Origin: Bacillota bacterium | GTDB lineage: Bacteria; Bacillota; Clostridia; Christensenellales; SZUA-584 | Length of the DNA stretch: 7,047 nucleotides | Reading direction: 5' to 3' | NCBI GenBank assembly: GCA_023399095.1 | Contig: JAEWQS010000068.1 | Span: 1-7,047 of the forward strand | Shown here: positions 1-4,741 of the stretch, piece by piece | Position numbering within the stretch: the stretch's first letter is position 1 | How the letters are laid out: each line of letters opens with the position of its first letter | Notes under the pieces: generated by a model | What the model saw: only the letters and a program-made list of their open reading frames with translations | The model's database searches: none | Told to the model about the DNA's origin: nothing | Position numbers and translations under genes: made by a program

Positions 1-597
1 ACGGACGACACCGGGCATGGATTCTGTGGGCGCGAAGGCGGAACTGATGAACAACAAGCCAAGCAACGGATAGGAAAAGGCATACGACCCTTCGCCGCTG
101 CTTGCAAGCAACCCAAATGTCACCGCGACCCACGTCATGGCAATGGTAAAGAGTACGAGTATACCCACCGCAGGCAGCCATCCGCCAATCCCCGCCTCAG
201 GACGAAATCCCACCAGAAAAGCAACCAACAGAACGAGTATGGTTGACACCGCGTTGAACACGAGTGACGTCAGCACATGCCCTGCAAGTATGGATGTCTT
301 GGCTATCGGCATGGAGTAGAAACGGTCGAATATACCTCCCGTGAGGTCGTTGTTAATCCGATAAGCAGTATAAGCCACGCCGCTTGCAATGGTGAACAGC
401 ACAATGCCGGGCACCACAAAGTTGATATAATCCATAGAGCCAGTCTTCATTGCGCCGCCCAGCACATAGACAAACATCAGCATAATCATGACCGGCATGA
501 CGACCACCGAAATTAAGGTGTCAACGCTCCTAAACGTATGGCGCAGCACACGCGAGCACATCACCACTGTGTCACTGAAATGATGTTTCAATTTCAT
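1..597 (-). CDS. ABC-2 type transporter permease (DrrB-like), C-terminus cut by the window edge
   Basis: Membrane half of an ABC exporter. It would form the substrate path and pair with the ATPase encoded just before it. The first 199 residues are visible, starting MKLKHHFSDTVV, and no stop is reached before base 1. Hydrophobic segments lie at about residues 27-47, 59-79, 107-130, 142-165 and 175-190. The stretch NDLTGGIFDRFYSMPIAKTS (83-102) matches the cytoplasmic loop of ABC-2/DrrB permeases that contacts the ATPase. The start ATG (595-597) overlaps the ATPase stop in an ATGA, and AAAGGAAG lies a few bases upstream, so translation is probably coupled. ABC-2 permeases of this type are usually about 240-270 aa, so roughly three quarters is present. 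The family exports drugs, lipids or polysaccharides; the PadR context favours a drug or toxic amphiphile, but the substrate cannot be read from sequence. Confidence 0.9.
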   Translation of the reverse strand, partial: MKLKHHFSDTVVMCSRVLRHTFRSVDTLISVVVMPVMIMLMFVYVLGGAMKTGSMDYINFVVPGIVLFTIASGVAYTAYRINNDLTGGIFDRFYSMPIAKTSILAGHVLTSLVFNAVSTILVLLVAFLVGFRPEAGIGGWLPAVGILVLFTIAMTWVAVTFGLLASSGEGSYAFSYPLLGLLFISSAFAPTESMPGVVR

Positions 598-1535
598 ATC
601 GCTTCTTCCTTTCCCTTATTTGCTCCAATAACCGTCAGGAACACATCTTCGAGCGTAGGCTGCTTTTGCGAAAATTCCGCGACCTGCACCGCGCTCTCCA
701 GCCTGCTTAAAATTCGCGTCATATGCCGGATACTGCCGTCTGTCGTCACGATAAGCACCTGATTCTGTTCATCCAGGCTCGCATTCTCGTCTTGAAGCAG
801 CTCATATGCGCGCAGCAGGTCCTTTTCATTGTGGAACTTGAGCTCGATGTGCCCGACAGGCAGCAGCTTCTTTAATTCCGCTGCTGTTCCGTGCGCGACA
901 ATTTTCCCTTCATTGAGTATAGCGATCTGATCTGCAAGCTGCTCCGCTTCCTCCAGATATTGCGTTGTCAACAGAACGGTGATACCCGAAGAACCAAGGC
1001 TCTTAATGCTATCCCACATGGCAATGCGGCTTTGCGGATCCAGGCCTGTTGTCGGTTCATCAAGAAAGACGACTGAGGGTGTCCCCAGCAAGCCCATCGC
1101 CAGATCAAGCCGCCTTCGCATGCCTCCGGAATATGTCGCCACTCTGCGGTCAGCCGCTTCCATTAAGTCAAAGCGCTTTAGCAGTTCATCGGCTTGTTTA
1201 TTGGCATCGTTCAAATGGCGCAGTTTACCGATCAGCCGCAGATTCTCCCTGCCGGTCAGCACATTATCCACCGCGGCATTCTGGCCTGTGAGGCTGATGC
1301 TTTCCCGTACCTTGTCGGGTTTGCGTATCACGTCATAGCCGCATACTGTGGCGCTGCCACCGTCAGGCCTTAACAACGTGCAAAGTATCTTTATCGTGGT
1401 TGTCTTGCCCGCGCCGTTTGAGCCCAGCAGCGCAAAAATCTGGCCGCGCCGCACTTCGAAATCGACGCCTTTGAGGACTTGTGTATCTTTAAAGGATTTT
1501 CTTAAACCCTTCACTTGAATTGCGGTTTCTGTCAT
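594..1535 (-). CDS. ABC transporter ATP-binding protein, DrrA-like drug exporter family
   Basis: Cytoplasmic ATPase that would power export through the downstream ABC-2 permease. The 313-residue protein has all nucleotide-binding motifs in order: Walker A GSNGAGKTT (38-46), Q-loop Q85 in SLTGQNAAVD, signature YSGGM (135-139), Walker B VVFLDE (155-160) and D-loop GLDP (164-167). The H-loop position holds Gln192 (LLTTQYLEEAEQLAD), as I recall for DrrA-type proteins. Residues from about 225 to 305 form the C-terminal extension (DUF4162-like, ending PTLEDVFLTVIG) typical of single-domain ATPases that pair with ABC-2 permeases. The start ATG overlaps the DUF1048 stop by 4 bases, with GGAGAAAG upstream as ribosome binding site; the stop overlaps the permease start by 4 bases. 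Length is normal for the family. ATPase identity is very secure; the transported compound is unknown. Confidence 0.96.
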   Translation of the reverse strand: MTETAIQVKGLRKSFKDTQVLKGVDFEVRRGQIFALLGSNGAGKTTTIKILCTLLRPDGGSATVCGYDVIRKPDKVRESISLTGQNAAVDNVLTGRENLRLIGKLRHLNDANKQADELLKRFDLMEAADRRVATYSGGMRRRLDLAMGLLGTPSVVFLDEPTTGLDPQSRIAMWDSIKSLGSSGITVLLTTQYLEEAEQLADQIAILNEGKIVAHGTAAELKKLLPVGHIELKFHNEKDLLRAYELLQDENASLDEQNQVLIVTTDGSIRHMTRILSRLESAVQVAEFSQKQPTLEDVFLTVIGANKGKEEAI

Positions 1536-1903
1536 TTTGAGTCTTTCTCCTTTCCGAATTTGTTCATGATGTCGCGGTTAAGCTTCATCCGCCAGTCTTC
1601 CGTATATGTCCGGGCGTTGCGCAGAAGCTCTTCGCAAAACGCGGCCACGTCCTCACCCGTAATCTCCAAAACATCCTTGCCGTCCGCCGCACCGGCCTCA
1701 AACAGTTCTATCAGATCATAATGGATTTTCGACATGTCATAACCGGATCCTGCCGCGAACATCCACATATGCTTTTGTATTTTCTTATACACGTATTGAT
1801 AGTCTTTAGGCAAAGCCTCTACCCTTGCCATCTGCTGCTTATACTCGCGATTGCTCTTAATCATTTTTTTGATATTGAAGTAATTATCGAAAAACTCAGA
1901 CAT
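1532..1903 (-). CDS. DUF1048 family protein
   Basis: Small, charged, mostly helical soluble protein of 123 aa, with no signal peptide or membrane segment. The central block ending GKDVLEITGEDVAAFCEELL (75-94) matches my memory of the DUF1048 family, whose members are often encoded between a PadR regulator and an ABC exporter in Bacillota. The biochemical role is not established to my knowledge. Aromatic and charged residues dominate the first half (YFNIKKMIKSNREYKQQM). Its ATG lies inside the end of padR (8-base overlap), and a strong AAAGGAGGAG site in padR's last codons serves it. Its stop overlaps the ATPase start in an ATGA. Being locked between regulator and transporter suggests a role in sensing or tuning the exporter (inference). 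Family assignment is fairly sure; function is unknown. Confidence 0.87.
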   Translation of the reverse strand: MSEFFDNYFNIKKMIKSNREYKQQMARVEALPKDYQYVYKKIQKHMWMFAAGSGYDMSKIHYDLIELFEAGAADGKDVLEITGEDVAAFCEELLRNARTYTEDWRMKLNRDIMNKFGKEKDSK

Positions 1904-2237
1904 TTGACTGCTCCTCCTTTAATTGATTGATTTTTGACGCCACAAATTCCCATTTTCCCCAGAACCTTTGCAGTTCCTCACGCCCTGCGTCATTGAGAGT
2001 GAAAAAGTTTCGCGGCGGCCCCTTGTCGGAAGGCTTTTTGGTGATCTCCACCAGCTTGTTTTTTTCAAGCCGGAGCAATATGGTGTAGACGGTCCCATCA
2101 ACAACGTCCGTGAATCCGAGGGCGTTCAGACGCCGCGTGATATCGTATCCGTACGTTTCACCTCTGCTAATGATTTCAAGAACGCAGCCTTCAAGCACCC
2201 CTTTAAGCATTTCCGTTAGGTTTTCCAGTATAATCAC
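1896..2237 (-). CDS. PadR family transcriptional repressor
   Basis: Winged-helix DNA-binding regulator, 113 aa counted from the GTG at 2235-2237. The N-terminal wHTH spans about residues 10-84: LEGCVLEIISRGETYGYDI (helices 1-2), then GTVYTILLRLEKNKLV (48-63, recognition helix region) and the wing GPPRNFFTLNDAG (73-85). A single helix follows (about 86-110), probably for dimerisation, as in small PadR proteins of the LmrR type. These usually repress a neighbouring efflux system and release DNA when a ligand binds; here it is the first gene of the exporter operon, so autoregulation is expected. The start is uncertain: the GTG sits inside the Shine-Dalgarno AAGGAGTGAT, leaving no spacer. An in-frame CTG at 2226-2228 lies 8 bases after AAGGAG, and an ATG at 2208-2210 has a poor site. 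Function is secure; the exact N-terminus is not. Confidence 0.93.
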   Translation of the reverse strand: MIILENLTEMLKGVLEGCVLEIISRGETYGYDITRRLNALGFTDVVDGTVYTILLRLEKNKLVEITKKPSDKGPPRNFFTLNDAGREELQRFWGKWEFVASKINQLKEEQSNV

Positions 2238-2273
2238 TCCTTGCTATTCTGTATGACTTGTATTCCGTATTAC

Positions 2274-2293
2274 TTACTACCTGTATATAGTAA
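2274..2293. promoter_or_regulatory. Candidate PadR operator: TTACTA-N8-TAGTAA dyad
   Basis: A perfect 6-bp inverted repeat with an 8-base centre overlaps the proposed -10 box and start point of the padR operon. Known PadR-family operators, such as ATGT-N8-ACAT for PadR, share the short arms and 8-base spacing. A dimer bound here would block RNA polymerase, giving autorepression. Binding by this PadR is inferred from position and geometry only. Confidence 0.5.
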
Positions 2294-2315
2294 CACGCAA
2301 TAGTGCGGCTGTAAA
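2287..2315 (-). promoter_or_regulatory. Candidate sigma-A promoter of the padR-DUF1048-ABC operon
   Basis: On the minus strand, TTTACA (2315-2310) is followed after 17 bases by TACTAT (2292-2287). TG at 2295-2294 gives an extended -10 (TGTTACTAT). Transcription would begin near 2280, leaving a leader of about 40-50 bases before padR. The -10 has two mismatches to consensus, compensated by the TG extension. Confidence 0.55.
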
Positions 2316-2476
2316 GAAGTTTTTTTGTGGAAACAAATATTCTCCGTGTTATGTGTCATCCTATAACATTTTTCAGTCGAGAAGGAGACTTAGAAGCTTT
2401 AAAAGCGATAGCGAGTATATCTATGAGCAATATTTTCACTCGAATAAGCGCTAACACAATGCCATCCCCGCTCATA

Positions 2477-2485
2477 TGATATAAA
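2477..2485 (+). promoter_or_regulatory. Possible extended -10 promoter for mazF
   Basis: TGATATAAA gives a TG-extended -10 with one mismatch (TATAAA). The -35 position, around 2457-2462, shows nothing convincing. The predicted start near 2492 would leave about 26 bases before the mazF ATG. An overlapping TATGAT at 2475-2480 is an alternative -10. Confidence 0.35.
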
Positions 2486-2517
2486 GGGAAACCAAAACAG
2501 CATACGCGGGGTGGAAT

Positions 2518-2877
2518 ATGATAGAGCGAGGGGATATATTTTACGCGGATTTAAACCCCGTTACCGGATCTGAGCAGGGCGGCATACGCCCCGTGCTTGT
2601 GATACAAAACGACACCGGAAACCGGTTTAGTCCAACGGTGATCGTGGCAGCCATTACGTCCAACCTTGGCAAAGCACGCCTTCCGACGCACATTATCATC
2701 GATGAGGATGTGCTGAGTGAAAAAAGCGTGGTCCTGCTCGAACAGATCAGGACAATTGACAAGACCCGGCTGATCAAAAAATTAGGGCGGCTAAGCGAAA
2801 AGGATATGCTTCGCATTGACGAAGCCATTTCCATTAGTATGGGGTTTGATAAAACAAGGCAAAACGACGAAGACTAA
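2518..2877 (+). CDS. mazF: MazF/EndoA (PemK-like) endoribonuclease toxin
   Basis: Sequence-specific mRNA interferase of 119 aa, closely resembling Bacillus EndoA along its length: RGDIFYADLNPVTGSEQGG (4-22), RPVLVIQND (24-32), the GNRFSPTVIVAAIT block (34-47), LPTHI (55-59) and LLEQIRTIDK (73-82). The residues equivalent to catalytic Arg25 and Thr48 of Bacillus MazF are present as Arg24 and Thr47, so it is probably active; the cleavage site cannot be predicted here. The start ATG follows GGGGTGG. The last dozen residues (DKTRQNDED) are a short acidic tail. Normally the ribbon-helix-helix antitoxin gene lies directly upstream, but here the upstream 280 bases hold no such gene and divergent padR comes next. 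An intrinsic terminator begins at the stop codon, so mazF looks like a single-gene transcript. Antitoxin control would have to come from elsewhere. Confidence 0.94.
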   Translation: MIERGDIFYADLNPVTGSEQGGIRPVLVIQNDTGNRFSPTVIVAAITSNLGKARLPTHIIIDEDVLSEKSVVLLEQIRTIDKTRLIKKLGRLSEKDMLRIDEAISISMGFDKTRQNDED

Positions 2878-2904
2878 AGCGGAGGAATTTTTCTTCCGCT
2901 TTTT
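2876..2904 (+). terminator. Intrinsic terminator after mazF
   Basis: Stem AAAGCGGAGG (2876-2885) pairs with CTTCCGCTTT (2893-2902) through 10 pairs with one G-U, around a loop of AATTTTT. The run of T ends at 2904. It begins within the mazF stop codon and separates mazF from the next gene. Confidence 0.8.
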
Positions 2905-2946
2905 ATTAACGAGGTGTGGTACAGAGTACAACAAAAGGGAGGCGTA

Positions 2947-3768
2947 ATGGATCGGCGCGTTAAGGATTACATATGGATCACAGCGGGCGTCGTTATGGCG
3001 GTGGCTGGGCTTAACCTTTTTCTTGTACCCAACAGAATTGCCGCAGGCGGCATCAGCGGCATTGCGACGATTCTCTATCATGTGTTTCATTTCCCGCTCG
3101 GCATATCAATTGGTGTGCTTAACATTCCTTTGTTTATATTTGGCTACAAATTCGTCGGAAAGAGCTTTGCCATTCGTACACTATACGCACTTATCCTCTA
3201 CTCAGTGCTTGCGGAACTTATTCCCGTCCCCAAAACACAGGACATGTTTTTGGGCTGCGTATACGGCGGCGTACTGGTGGGTGCAGGCGTCGGTCTGGTG
3301 GTGCGCGTGGGCGGCAGCACAGGCGGCACCGATATGGCCGCAAAAATGCTTAGCGCGCGGTTTAAACACATCGGCATCGGCACGTTCGTATTCGCCATCG
3401 ATTTTTTTGTCATCGCCGCCGCTGGGTTCATATTTGAACCGCAAGCTGCGCTTTACGCCATTGCGTCGCTGTATATCACCACCAAACTCATCGACGTGAT
3501 GACGGTAGGCCTGGCCATCTCCAAAGCGTTTTATATCATATCCGATAAAAACGATGAGATTGCCAAGGTCATCATGGAAAAACTAAGCCGCGGCGTCACG
3601 GCGCTCACAGCCAAAGGCGTATACAGCGGTCGGCAAAAGGAAGTGCTGCTATGTGTGCTCAGGTGGCACACGGAGGGCACAAAATTAAAGCGCATCGTCA
3701 AAAGCATCGATGAAAACGCGTTTGTGATTGTGGCAGACGTCAAAGAAGTTCTGGGCGAAGGATTTTAA
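2947..3768 (+). CDS. YitT family membrane protein (YitT domain plus DUF2179)
   Basis: Integral membrane protein of 273 aa, found in multiple copies in many Bacillota; the molecular function is not firmly known. The N-terminal membrane region has segments at about 8-28, 35-55, 52-70, 76-94, 101-120, 145-163 and 165-185. It contains family signatures NLFLVPNRIAAGGISGIATI (23-42) and GGSTGGTDMAAK (122-133). The C-terminal soluble DUF2179 domain covers about 195-270, with AFYIISDKNDEIAKVIMEKL, RGVTALTAKGVYSG and VIVADVKEVLGEGF. I chose the ATG at 2947 because AAAAGGGAGG lies 4 bases before it; an upstream in-frame ATG at 2914 lacks a site and would add 11 non-conserved residues. The mazF terminator lies just upstream and I see no clear promoter of its own, so it may depend on a weak promoter or readthrough. 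Length fits the family. Confidence 0.93.
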   Translation: MDRRVKDYIWITAGVVMAVAGLNLFLVPNRIAAGGISGIATILYHVFHFPLGISIGVLNIPLFIFGYKFVGKSFAIRTLYALILYSVLAELIPVPKTQDMFLGCVYGGVLVGAGVGLVVRVGGSTGGTDMAAKMLSARFKHIGIGTFVFAIDFFVIAAAGFIFEPQAALYAIASLYITTKLIDVMTVGLAISKAFYIISDKNDEIAKVIMEKLSRGVTALTAKGVYSGRQKEVLLCVLRWHTEGTKLKRIVKSIDENAFVIVADVKEVLGEGF

Positions 3769-3797
3769 AAAATCTTTATTGAAAGTTCTGTGAACTG

Positions 3798-3827
3798 TTG
3801 TTTTTGTCTTCGTTTTGGTGGTATTAT
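3798..3827 (+). promoter_or_regulatory. Candidate sigma-A promoter for the DUF308 gene
   Basis: TTGTTT (3798-3803) is followed after 18 bases by TATTAT (3822-3827), and TG at 3819-3820 makes an extended -10. The predicted start is near 3834, about 50 bases before the proposed ATG. The match is good at -10 and moderate at -35. Confidence 0.55.
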
Positions 3828-3886
3828 CTAGGTAAAGCAAGAACAAAAAATGCTTGTTTGGGACAGAGAGGAGCGTTTGTACGAAT

Positions 3887-4444
3887 ATGATGAATAACGA
3901 CAAGACCTTACCTTGGTGGTTTATCATTTTAACAGGGCTTATCATATTGGCTGTGGGCATTTATCTTCTTGTTTCGCCCGTCAGCGGCCTTGGTGTGCTG
4001 ACTTTTCTGCTGGGTCTCGGCGTGCTGGTATTCAGCATATACAATTTCTATAAGGCGATCAAATATAAGGACGACAACCGGCTTTTTGTTCCGTTCTTGG
4101 TTCATGCGCTGCTTGACGCTGTGCTTTTCTTACTCCTGCTCGTGATACACAACTCCCCCGCACTGCTCGGCGTGATACTCGCAAGCTGGTTCATCGTGTT
4201 TGGTGTATTCGGAATGATTCATGCGCAGCAAGACGGCGGCAGCAAACCAAAAGCGCGTATAAGCGCGTTGCTTGCGCTTATTGGCGTGGTGCTGATATTG
4301 ATGCCATTCCTGATCGGCATCGACCATGTGATATTCTTAGGTATTGTCTCAATACTTATCGGCGTCGTAAGAACCACACAAGGAATTGTTTACAAGGTGC
4401 AGCGGGATGAACGCACCTCGGGTGGACGGTCAAATCTGATTTGA
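3887..4444 (+). CDS. DUF308/HdeD-like small integral membrane protein
   Basis: Predicted 185-aa protein made almost entirely of membrane segments: about six, at residues 9-29, 34-54, 67-86, 90-109, 123-143 and 145-163. Short basic loops (YKAIKYKDDNR, QQDGGSKPKARIS) and a polar tail (VQRDERTSGGRSNLI) link or end them. The repeated GxxxLxxG-rich helix pairs and the length fit the DUF308 family, which includes the E. coli acid-resistance protein HdeD. A specific acid-resistance role here is not supported by anything seen. The start is set at ATG 3887 (a second ATG follows at 3890), with AGAGGAG at 3867-3873; the 13-base spacing is long. A TTG at 3854 would extend the frame but overlaps the ribosome binding site. 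It has its own likely promoter, and no clear terminator follows before the thrS promoter. Confidence 0.82.
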   Translation: MMNNDKTLPWWFIILTGLIILAVGIYLLVSPVSGLGVLTFLLGLGVLVFSIYNFYKAIKYKDDNRLFVPFLVHALLDAVLFLLLLVIHNSPALLGVILASWFIVFGVFGMIHAQQDGGSKPKARISALLALIGVVLILMPFLIGIDHVIFLGIVSILIGVVRTTQGIVYKVQRDERTSGGRSNLI

Positions 4445-4455
4445 TCACGCAAATA

Positions 4456-4484
4456 TTGACAGACTTAAACCACTGACTTATAAT
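4456..4484 (+). promoter_or_regulatory. Consensus sigma-A promoter of thrS
   Basis: TTGACA (4456-4461), a 17-base spacer and TATAAT (4479-4484): a perfect match to the vegetative consensus in both boxes and spacing. Transcription should begin at about 4491, immediately before the T-box leader, so this strong promoter is limited by attenuation downstream. Confidence 0.93.
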
Positions 4485-4656
4485 GTGCTATAGATGAAAC
4501 GGATGAGGACAAGTAATCTTCATGCCAAATGCGCAAACAAGAGAGGTCACACCAATGGCTGAAAGTGTGCCGTGCGCCGCAGAAGATGAAACCACCTGAT
4601 CGACAAATGGGCTGGCTCCCGTATCGGCCAAGCAAAGAGCCATAAATCTATGGAAG

Positions 4657-4689
4657 ATGGGTGGAACCGCGGTTAAATAATCGCCCCAT
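4657..4689 (+). promoter_or_regulatory. T-box antiterminator
   Basis: ATGGG (4657-4661) pairs with CCCAT (4685-4689), and GCGGTT (4669-4674) with AATCGC (4679-4684), leaving the bulge TGGAACC (4662-4668) and loop AAAT. TGGA (4662-4665) is the part that pairs with the acceptor end of uncharged tRNA. CCCAT is shared with the terminator stem, so the two structures exclude each other. Confidence 0.88.
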
Positions 4690-4715
4690 GTGCAGCAGTG
4701 CGCATGGGTTTTTTT
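4685..4715 (+). terminator. Attenuator terminator of the thrS T-box
   Basis: CCCATGTGC (4685-4693) pairs with GCGCATGGG (4700-4708) through 9 pairs with one G-U, around loop AGCAGT, followed by seven T (4709-4715). It ends 26 bases before the thrS ATG and forms when charged tRNA-Thr fails to stabilise the antiterminator. Confidence 0.92.
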
Positions 4716-4741
4716 ATTATTTATGTATGAGAGGAACCAAA

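Larger units (their letters stand above)
4491..4715 (+). ncRNA. T-box leader (tRNA-Thr sensing riboswitch) of thrS
   Basis: Leader RNA that binds tRNA-Thr and lets thrS be transcribed when the tRNA is uncharged. Stem I runs from GATGAGG (4502-4508) to CCTGATC (4595-4601). Inside it, ATCTTC (4516-4521) pairs with GAAGAT (4582-4587) and CACAC (4548-4552) with GTGTG (4565-4569); the AGAGAGG motif is at 4540-4546. The specifier loop reads GAAACCA, giving specifier ACC (4591-4593), a threonine codon. GGCTC/GAGCC (4614-4618, 4637-4641) suggests stem II, and CCATA-AATC-TATGG (4640-4653) is stem III. The conserved T-box GGGTGGAACCGCGG (4659-4672) carries the TGGA bulge that contacts the tRNA 3' end. 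Antiterminator and terminator follow. The Thr specifier agrees with the gene downstream. Confidence 0.95.

Noticed and set aside
979..1338. 119-codon plus-strand frame opposite the ABC ATPase
   Set aside because: Antisense shadow of strongly conserved ATPase codons; no ribosome binding site or recognisable protein features.
2404..2453. Weak dyad with CGAGT/ACTCG and AGCG/CGCT arms upstream of mazF
   Set aside because: Short, interrupted arms and a long loop; no T run or known motif, compatible with chance.
2351..2479. A 42-codon plus-strand frame (starting MCHPITFFSREGDLEALK) between padR and mazF, considered as a mazE-like antitoxin
   Set aside because: No ribosome binding site in front, no ribbon-helix-helix pattern, too short for MazE, and it ends inside the likely mazF promoter. 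Kept only as a remote possibility.
2914..2946. Longer start for the YitT-family protein at ATG 2914
   Set aside because: No ribosome binding site; the extra residues encode the AAAAGGGAGG site itself, so the ATG at 2947 is preferred.
3023..3499. 158-codon open frame overlapping the YitT gene in another plus frame
   Set aside because: A shadow frame: Cys/Trp/Ala-rich translation without family resemblance, inside a clearly conserved gene.
3781..3806. AGTTC-TGT-GAACT hairpin followed by a T-rich run after the YitT gene, considered as a terminator
   Set aside because: The stem is only 5 bp and A/T-rich, the T run is interrupted by G, and it overlaps the likely -35 of the next gene.
4661..4741. 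N-terminal extension of thrS starting at GTG 4661
   Set aside because: It runs through the T-box antiterminator and terminator. The ATG at 4742 has the ribosome binding site and begins the conserved TGS domain.
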